NCBI RefSeq assembly: GCF_018614585.1
Contig: NZ_JAGGOI010000004.1
Location: forward strand, 62,001 to 126,000
DNA: 64,000 nucleotides
DNA from: Streptomyces sp. ISL-1
GTDB taxonomy: Bacteria; Actinomycetota; Actinomycetes; Streptomycetales; Streptomycetaceae
Direction: 5' to 3'
Part shown: one piece after another, positions 58,716-64,000 of the stretch
Numbering within the stretch: the stretch's first letter is position 1
How the letters are laid out: every line of letters starts with the position of its first letter
Notes under the pieces: model-generated
Database searches by the model: none
The model's input: only the letters and a program-made list of their open reading frames with translations
What the model was told of the DNA's origin: nothing
Made by a program: the position numbers and the translations under genes

Positions 58716-59603
58716 ATGTCGACAGCCACACCGTCCACACGCACCGGCACAGAGTCGCTGCCGCTGGAGAACTTCCAGGACAGGGTTGGTGAACTGCCGT
58801 GGATCGAGGACACGGAGAAGATCGCCCCGAAGGACGCCCGCGAGCTGTCGAAGCTGTTCTTCGACCGGCTGCAGGTTCTTGACGAAGGCACCCACGAGTA
58901 TCAGTACGCCCGCAACACGCTCATCGAGATGAACCTGTCCCTGGTCCGGTTCGCCGCCCGCCGCTTCCGCAACCGGGGCAACGGTGAGATGGAGGACATC
59001 ATCCAGGTCGGCACCATCGGCCTGATCAAAGCCATCGACCGCTTCGACCTGTCGCGCGAAGTCGAGTTCACTTCCTTCGCCATCCCCTGCATCGTCGGAG
59101 AGATCAAGCGCTTCTTCCGCGACACCAGCTGGGCCGTCCACGTCCCCCGTCGCCTCCAGGAACTGCATGTCGACCTGACCAAGGCCAAGGAAGAACTCTC
59201 CACACGCCTGGACCGCCGGCCCACCGTGACGGAGTTGGCCGAGCACCTCAGTCTCAGCGAGGACGAAATCGTCGAAGGCCTCATCGCCTCCAACGGCTAC
59301 GCCGCCGGCTCCCTCGACACGCCGGGCGGCTCCAACGACGACGGCGCCGGCAGCGCCCCCGCGTACGCCGACATCCTCGGCGAGAGCGACCCCGCGATAG
59401 AACTCCTCGAAGACCTCCACGCCCTCGCCCCGCTCCTTGGCCAACTGGACGACCGCGAACGCCACATCATCGAGCTGCGCTTCGGCCAAGAGAAGACCCA
59501 GTCCCAGATCGGCGAAGAACTCGGCATCTCCCAGATGCACGTCTCCCGCCTCCTCGCCCGCACACTGAAGAAGCTGCGGACCGGCTTGCTCATTGACCAC
59601 TGA
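58716..59603 (+). CDS. RNA polymerase sigma factor, SigB/SigF family (second copy)
   Basis: The product has 295 residues from ATG 58716. The same region-2 core as the factor at 44.1-45.0 kb is present (NLSLVRFAARRFRNRGNGEM, EDIIQVGTIGLIKAIDRFDL), and region 4 reads KTQSQIGEELGISQMHVSRL. It lies directly after the ANTAR-GAF-PAS-SpoIIE phosphatase and the hybrid kinase, on the same strand, suggesting it is controlled through their partner-switch. No dedicated anti-sigma gene is visible beside it, so the ATPase may be the one at 45.5 kb or elsewhere. Confidence 0.93.
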   Translation: MSTATPSTRTGTESLPLENFQDRVGELPWIEDTEKIAPKDARELSKLFFDRLQVLDEGTHEYQYARNTLIEMNLSLVRFAARRFRNRGNGEMEDIIQVGTIGLIKAIDRFDLSREVEFTSFAIPCIVGEIKRFFRDTSWAVHVPRRLQELHVDLTKAKEELSTRLDRRPTVTELAEHLSLSEDEIVEGLIASNGYAAGSLDTPGGSNDDGAGSAPAYADILGESDPAIELLEDLHALAPLLGQLDDRERHIIELRFGQEKTQSQIGEELGISQMHVSRLLARTLKKLRTGLLIDH

Positions 59604-59704
59604 CCGCCCGCAATGGTCGCTTCCCACTGAGCACATGACCCTGATCGCGCGTCGCTTCGCCCCCCGTTGGGGTTCGCACAGCTTCGTCGGCCATACTTCT
59701 CGCC

Positions 59705-60211
59705 GTGGAACAGCAGCGCGTAGATTCAAACATCCCCCCGGTGCACGCCGCCGGGCTCGATCCGGCGTACATTCCCGGCCTGGTACCCGTCCGCCCCGCG
59801 GGGGCGGACGGGGCAAGTGAGGCAGGCCCGGAGCAGAGCGGCGAAGCCACGCCGACGGACGCCGCCCCGGCAGAGGAGGCCTTCGACGCGAAAGCGCGGG
59901 AGGATCCCGCCGGCGAAGGGGACGACGGGCCCGTCTTCGAGGTGTCCGACCGGCGGGGCGCCATCGTCGCCGACCGGGCCGGCATCACCTTCCGCCTGGA
60001 CGCGGAGGAAGCCGAATTCAGCTGGGACGAGATCGGGGCGGTGGAGATCGACACCCCTCGGTTCGGGCGGCGGTTCGGCGTCACGGTCTATGTGTCCGAC
60101 CGGCGCTGGTTCCAGGTCGATGTGGAGGCCCCGTCCAGAGGAGTGCTCAAGGAGTGGGCGGCGGAACTCGACACGGTTCTGGACGCCCGGTTCGAGGAAC
60201 CCGAGGCGTAG
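59705..60211 (+). CDS. Hypothetical protein, acidic N-terminus and beta-rich C-terminal domain
   Basis: The product has 168 residues from GTG 59705. An acidic, low-complexity N-terminus (PEQSGEATPTDAAPAEEA) precedes a compact domain (GITFRLDAEEAEFSWDEIGA, VEIDTPRFGRRFGVTVYVSD, RRWFQVDVEAPSRG) that looks like a PH-like or beta-barrel fold. No family name. There is no signal peptide. Confidence 0.65.
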   Translation: MEQQRVDSNIPPVHAAGLDPAYIPGLVPVRPAGADGASEAGPEQSGEATPTDAAPAEEAFDAKAREDPAGEGDDGPVFEVSDRRGAIVADRAGITFRLDAEEAEFSWDEIGAVEIDTPRFGRRFGVTVYVSDRRWFQVDVEAPSRGVLKEWAAELDTVLDARFEEPEA

Positions 60212-60330
60212 GCGGCGCCGTTCCTGGGGCCCTGGCCTTCAAGGCCCGTTCCGCGCCACCCGTCTGAGGCACCTGGCTGAGCAACTTCGCCAAAGCGGGG
60301 TACCCCTCTCCCTGGAGGAAGGGAGAGGTT

Positions 60331-60621
60331 ATGCATACCGAAATGTGGATGGTGGTAGCAGTCGCCGCGGCGCTGATCGCCACCACCGTGGTGCTGGCCG
60401 GCGTGCTTCTGATCAAAGTGGTGAGGGCACGGCGGCTGCTGCGGGACGCCGGAATTCCCGTGGAGAACAAGATGGCCTTCTGGGGTGCCCTGATCTACCT
60501 GGCGAGTCCCGTCGACCTGCTGCCCGACCCGGTCTTCCTCGACGACATAGGCTTCCTCCTACTCGCGCTGCGTTCGCTGCAGACCGCGGCGGACAGCGCC
60601 GGCCTCGCCCGGCGACGCTGA
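60331..60621 (+). CDS. DUF1232 (YkvA-type) membrane protein
   Basis: The product has 96 residues. An N-terminal membrane helix (MVVAVAAALIATTVVLAGVL) is followed by the DUF1232 signature YLASPVDLLPDPVFLDDIGF. The start is ATG 60331 with GGAGG-like AGGGAGAGG 4 nt upstream. It is probably in the cytoplasmic membrane. Function is unknown. Confidence 0.85.
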   Translation: MHTEMWMVVAVAAALIATTVVLAGVLLIKVVRARRLLRDAGIPVENKMAFWGALIYLASPVDLLPDPVFLDDIGFLLLALRSLQTAADSAGLARRR

Positions 60622-60706
60622 CGACCACCGTGCACCGCCGACCCTGTGCAGGCAGGGACGCCTGGGCGCACGCCCGTGCCCCACACGTGGTGGGGACATG
60701 ACGCGG

Positions 60707-61327
60707 CTACTCGAACCGCGCGGTGTCGCCTGCCCCTCGGCGTACGATCTCGAGTTCGCCGCCGGAGAAGTCGATGACCGTGGTCGGCACGGTGCCGCAG
60801 TCGCCCGAGTCGACCACGGCGTCCACCACATGGTCGAGCCGTTCCTTGATCTCCCAGCCCTGTGTCATCGGCTCCTCCTCGTCGGGCAGGAGCAGGGTGC
60901 TGGAGAGCAGCGGCTCACCGAGCTCGGCGAGTAGGGCCTGAGCTACGGCATGGTCAGGAATCCGGACTCCGACCGTCTTCTTCTTGGGGTGCAACAGCTG
61001 GCGCGGCACCTCCTTTGTCGCAGGGAGGATGAAGGTGTAGCTGCCGGGTGTCGCTGCCTTGATCGCGCGGAACACGTCGTTGTCGATGTGCACGAACTGA
61101 CCCAACTGCGCGAAGTTCTGGCACACAAGGGTGAAGTGGTGACGATCGTCGAGGTTCCGGATCGACCGGATCCGGTTGAGGCCGTCACGACTGCCCAGCT
61201 GGCATCCCAGTGCGTAGCAGGAGTCCGTCGGGTACACGACGAGCGCGCCGGATCGGATGCTGTCGGCCACACTGCTGATGGTGCGCCGCTGGGGATTCTC
61301 GGGGTGCACGTCGAAGTACTTCGCCAT
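60707..61327 (-). CDS. Sua5/YciO/YrdC-family protein
   Basis: The product has 206 residues. The domain begins AKYFDVHPENPQRRTISSVA and shows GALVVYPTDSCYALGCQL, the KR/ATP-threonine region, and PATKEVPRQLLHPKKKTVGV. Family members make threonylcarbamoyl-AMP for tRNA t6A. Length and opening match the YciO subgroup, whose exact role is less certain than TsaC/Sua5. It is convergent with the DUF1232 gene. Confidence 0.88.
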   Translation of the reverse strand: MAKYFDVHPENPQRRTISSVADSIRSGALVVYPTDSCYALGCQLGSRDGLNRIRSIRNLDDRHHFTLVCQNFAQLGQFVHIDNDVFRAIKAATPGSYTFILPATKEVPRQLLHPKKKTVGVRIPDHAVAQALLAELGEPLLSSTLLLPDEEEPMTQGWEIKERLDHVVDAVVDSGDCGTVPTTVIDFSGGELEIVRRGAGDTARFE

Positions 61328-61510
61328 CTGCCGAGTCTAGGTGATCAGGACACCCGCGCTCGAGTGACCATGGCGGCGCCCCCGGGCCGGCACCGAGCAA
61401 CGTCCTTGGCCTGGTCGGCTTCGGCCGGATGGAGAGCGCACTCAGCGCCTACGAAGGGGCTTTCGTCGTGGTCAGCCACGCCGAGCGATTCCTCGCCGGA
61501 ATCAACTCCC

Positions 61511-61888
61511 TTATCTGCCGCTGTCGCCGGCTGCTGCTGCTGCTGCTGCGATCGCTGCACGGATTTGCTGTGCGTAGCCGGCGGGCGCGAAGTCCGGTCC
61601 TACACCGTCTACCAGGATCATGTCGCTGATCGTGCGGTCGGTCCGCAGGGGAAGGATCTTCTGGTATTCGGGCGAGTTGTACCAGGCCTTCGCCTTCTCC
61701 ATGTCGGGGAACTCAATCAGCACCGCCGAGCCAGGCCATGCGCCCTCGATGACCTGCACCTCGGCGTCAATGGCGAGCCACTTTCCGCCGTGGGGCGCTG
61801 CCGTGGCCTCCACCTGCTCCAGGTAGGCCAGGTTCTCCTCCTGCGGTACCCCGGGGATGCGCAGGTGGTTGATCAGATAGGTAACCAT
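61511..61888 (-). CDS. DUF1330 protein
   Basis: The product has 125 residues: a dimeric alpha/beta-barrel fold of the EthD/DUF1330 type, MVTYLINHLRIPGVPQEENL, LIEFPDMEKAKAWYNSPEYQ, RTISDMILVDGVG. The C-terminus is a polyalanine tract encoded by a CTG/GCA repeat (61531-61548). A partial copy of this gene lies at 62.6 kb. Function is unknown. Confidence 0.85.
   Translation of the reverse strand: MVTYLINHLRIPGVPQEENLAYLEQVEATAAPHGGKWLAIDAEVQVIEGAWPGSAVLIEFPDMEKAKAWYNSPEYQKILPLRTDRTISDMILVDGVGPDFAPAGYAQQIRAAIAAAAAAAGDSGR
61531..61548. repeat. (CTG)6 trinucleotide repeat in a coding region
   Basis: Six CTG units encode the C-terminal polyalanine of the DUF1330 protein. The triplet unit keeps frame on slippage. 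Confidence 0.85.
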
Positions 61889-61967
61889 GTCTTGCGTCTC
61901 TCACTGAGGTGACAGGTCCGGGCGCCAATCACCTCGGTGGCGACCGTCGTCACCGCGCGTGGGATCG

Positions 61968-62573
61968 TCATTCGCCTCGCCGAATGTTGTCCGCGGCCGC
62001 CTCTTCAACGGCGCGCCGTTGCCGTTCGGCCGCCAATTCCTGCAACGCGTCGCCGACGGCGGCGAGCACTGTCGCCACCGCGTCGTCTGCTACGCCCGGG
62101 GAGTCCCCGGTGCGCTCGTCGCGGATCCCGATGGCCGCCGCCAGGGAAGCGAGGACGGGCTCGTTCGATGCCCAGCGGTTCGACGCCTGGCGGCGAGCGG
62201 GCGTGTCGACCAGCACCGTACGGCTGGTGCGGAAGGGCATCCAGCGGCGCCGTTGGTGAGTGAGATGCCCTTCCGCCTCCAGGACGCTCAGATAGGCCGC
62301 CGACAGGTCGCGGCCTCTGCGCCACAGCCAGTCACCGATCGACTCGTACGGCGCCTCTCGGGCAAGCGACGCCGCGGCCTCATCCAGCAGGCGGTCAGCT
62401 ATGGCGCGCCTGCTGCTCGGCACGATGTGATCGCCGTCGAGTCTGATGTCCTCGGCATCCAGGAGGTCGATCATCTCGCCTCCCGCGAGCGCAAGCGACA
62501 GATCGCCTTGCTCCACGGGTTGGCTGGACGCCACGTCCACGGCGACGATCATCAAATCCCGCGCTGTGGTCAT
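61968..62573 (-). CDS. GPP34 (GOLPH3/VPS74-like) protein
   Basis: The product has 201 residues. I use ATG 62573 (MTTARDLMIVAVDVASSQPV), GGAG 6 nt upstream, over an ATG four codons earlier without a site. The GPP34 hallmark is LSLALAGGEMIDLLDAEDIR and LDGDHIVPSSRRAIADRLLD, then a helical domain. Eukaryotic homologues bind phosphoinositides and glycosyltransferases; bacterial function is unknown but may involve anionic lipids. Confidence 0.85.
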   Translation of the reverse strand: MTTARDLMIVAVDVASSQPVEQGDLSLALAGGEMIDLLDAEDIRLDGDHIVPSSRRAIADRLLDEAAASLAREAPYESIGDWLWRRGRDLSAAYLSVLEAEGHLTHQRRRWMPFRTSRTVLVDTPARRQASNRWASNEPVLASLAAAIGIRDERTGDSPGVADDAVATVLAAVGDALQELAAERQRRAVEEAAADNIRRGE

Positions 62574-62642
62574 GAATGGCTCCATGTCCGGGGTCCGAAC
62601 CAGCCCGCCTCGGCGAATTGCCGCTCGCGCAGACCAAGCCTG

Positions 62643-62758
62643 TCAGAACTCGAACAGCACCACCGGGACCGGCCACACTCCTTCGAGGCCTCGGCGTCTG
62701 TCGCGAGCCGCTTCCCGCCGTAGGGCGCTGCGGTGGCCTCCACCTGCTCCAGGTAGGC
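62643..62758 (-). pseudogene. Fragment duplicated from a DUF1330 gene
   Basis: Read leftward, AYLEQVEATAAPYGGKRLAT matches the middle of the intact DUF1330 protein (LEQVEATAAPHGGKWLAIDA, from about 61830). After a frame change it ends EGVWPVPVVLFEF, matching EGAWPGSAVLIEF. About 40 codons survive, with a frameshift; it is a truncated duplicate. Confidence 0.78.
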
Positions 62759-62899
62759 GGATCATCGGTGTCTCCTCACTCACGAGTGTGCGCCCCCCTT
62801 CCCAGTGGCTGCATCTCGAGGAGAAGACGATCAGAGGGTCGAGGTGTGACCGGGGCGCGGTTGCGGGCAAGGCGTGCATACGATCCCGGGTCTCGGAAG

Positions 62900-64000
62900 T
62901 CATGCTTCGTCGGACTGTCGGCCACGTCGGGGACCGCGGTGGACGCGGTGGACGCGGGCAAGGACAAGCACCGTGTCGTCGTCCGGCGGATCGGGCAGCA
63001 GGCTCGAAAGGATGCGGTCCACTTCCCCTTCCAACGGGCCTGATGTCCGGCGCAGTTCGGCGCGGAGTTGGTTCATGCCCTCTTCGATGTCCCGCCCGCG
63101 CGCTTCGATGAGGCCGTCGGTGTACAGGGCGAGGATGGAGTCGTCGGGGAGGTCGATCTCGGTGGTTCCGAAGGGGTGACCGCCGACGCCGAGGGGGACG
63201 CCCAGAACGTCGCTGATCGTCTCGATCATGCCGTCCGGGTGGAGGACGAGGGGCGGGGGGTGGCCGGCGCTGGCGATACGGGCGCGGCCGGTCGTGGGGT
63301 CGAAGAGGATATAGAGGCAGGTCGCCAGCTCGATGCCTGACTCCTGGGCACAGGCGTCGAGTTCGCTGAGCAGGTCGGCCGGTTCCAGGTTGTGCCTGGC
63401 GAGTGCCTTGGCGGTGATGCGCAGCCTGCCCATTGATGCGGCGGCCGGCACGCCATGTCCCATCACGTCGCCGACGACCAGCGCGATGCGGTCATCGGGC
63501 AGAACGATTACGTCGTACCAGTCGCCGCCGACCTCCGTGATGTGACTGCCGGGAAGGTATCGGTGGGCGACCTGTACGTAGGGGCTGGTCGCCAGGGCGC
63601 TTGGGAGCAGTGCCCGCTGCAGGGTGAGCGCGATGTCCTGAACCCGGCTGTAGAGACGCGCGTTGTCCAGACACAGTGCGGCGCGGGAGGCGAGCTCACT
63701 GGCGAGGCTGAGGTCCTGCTCGGTGAAGGCCGGGCGGGCGGCGGAGCGGCCGAACATGGCGATCCCCTGGATCGTGCCCCGGGCGACGAGCGGAGCGAGG
63801 AGGAGGCAGGTCAGGCCGCTGTCGACGAGTAGCTGGGCACGGGCTTGGTGCATGACGGTCCGGGTCACGAACTCCGCGTTCACGGGGACGGAGACCGGCA
63901 GTCCCGTTCGCAGCATCTCGTGGATGGCCGAGCCCGGCGGGTACGTCACATTCTCCAGTCCGCTCACCAGTTCGGTGGCGGGAGGGGGCAGGACGGTACC
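62900..64000 (-). CDS. GAF-SpoIIE protein phosphatase (5' end outside window)
   Basis: The frame is open to the window edge, giving at least 366 residues. A GAF domain (GLTCLLLAPLVARGTIQGIA, ASELASRAALCLDNARLYSR) precedes a complete SpoIIE/PP2C-type phosphatase: LPGSHITEVGGDWYDVIVLP, VVGDVMGHGVPAAASMGRLR and LLPDPPDDDTVLVLARVHRV with the metal-binding Asp residues. It is the kind of phosphatase that activates partner-switching antagonists. The start is outside the window; GTG codons near 63967 are internal. Confidence 0.9.
   Translation of the reverse strand, partial: GTVLPPPATELVSGLENVTYPPGSAIHEMLRTGLPVSVPVNAEFVTRTVMHQARAQLLVDSGLTCLLLAPLVARGTIQGIAMFGRSAARPAFTEQDLSLASELASRAALCLDNARLYSRVQDIALTLQRALLPSALATSPYVQVAHRYLPGSHITEVGGDWYDVIVLPDDRIALVVGDVMGHGVPAAASMGRLRITAKALARHNLEPADLLSELDACAQESGIELATCLYILFDPTTGRARIASAGHPPPLVLHPDGMIETISDVLGVPLGVGGHPFGTTEIDLPDDSILALYTDGLIEARGRDIEEGMNQLRAELRRTSGPLEGEVDRILSSLLPDPPDDDTVLVLARVHRVHRGPRRGRQSDEA

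Overview
The window looks like chromosomal DNA of a Streptomyces-type actinomycete. GC content is very high, codon third positions are strongly GC-biased, GTG and TTG starts are common, and the families are typical of the genus: SigB/SigF-type sigma factors, a poly-HAMP hybrid kinase, SpoIIE-type phosphatases, DUF5133, a CSLREA-type secreted protein, GH65 and PadR. I saw no tRNA, rRNA or CRISPR array.

Layout. 0-10.6 kb: a tightly overlapping operon of three genes (a truncated first gene, a zinc-ribbon protein ending in a KH-like domain, and a von Willebrand A protein). A scrapyard of gene and IS110/IS30 remnants separates it from an opposing operon coding a DUF4034-like protein, an HSP90 homologue and a 979-residue repeat protein. 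10.9-18.8 kb: one leftward set for sugar-phosphate metabolism: transketolase, 6-phosphogluconate dehydrogenase, glucose-6-phosphate dehydrogenase, a beta-phosphoglucomutase-like HAD enzyme and a GH65 disaccharide phosphorylase. A tandem universal stress protein lies just upstream. 20.1-24.5 kb: an IS701-type remnant, then a compact leftward operon that looks like a RiPP pathway: a 28-codon peptide gene missed by ordinary ORF calling, a radical SAM enzyme of the RiPP-maturation type, a DUF5825-like protein and an MFS exporter. 24.5-25.9 kb: decayed fragments, including a ferredoxin tail and an acyl-CoA synthetase tail. 26-32 kb: a secreted beta-helix protein, a P450, a secreted carboxylesterase and a TetR regulator. 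A 19-bp operator-like sequence occurs upstream of both the P450 and the esterase.

32-35.5 kb is mostly gene debris (a cation/acetate symporter, a pentapeptide-repeat protein) plus two small hypothetical genes. 36-39.6 kb holds phosphoglucomutase and an unusual fusion of a sigma-like region, a zinc-finger motif, a membrane segment and a ricin-type lectin. 40-43.4 kb holds an acyl-CoA dehydrogenase under a PadR repressor with a clear palindromic operator, and a DoxX protein. 44-46.4 kb and 52-59.6 kb each carry a SigB/F-type sigma factor beside partner-switching parts: STAS and MEDS-ATPase genes in the first; a poly-HAMP hybrid kinase and an ANTAR-GAF-PAS-SpoIIE phosphatase in the second. 46.5-50.2 kb is a DUF5133 / ATP-grasp / CocE-type hydrolase operon. 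The right end carries housekeeping and small genes (PRC-barrel, DUF1232, Sua5/YciO, DUF1330, GPP34) and a truncated GAF-SpoIIE phosphatase.

The likeliest novel system is the 24-bp-to-3-gene-scale RiPP locus at 20.5-24.5 kb. Next are the KH/zinc-ribbon plus vWA operon, the sigma-lectin fusion, and a 61-bp sequence found twice, 28.7 kb apart, in unrelated surroundings.
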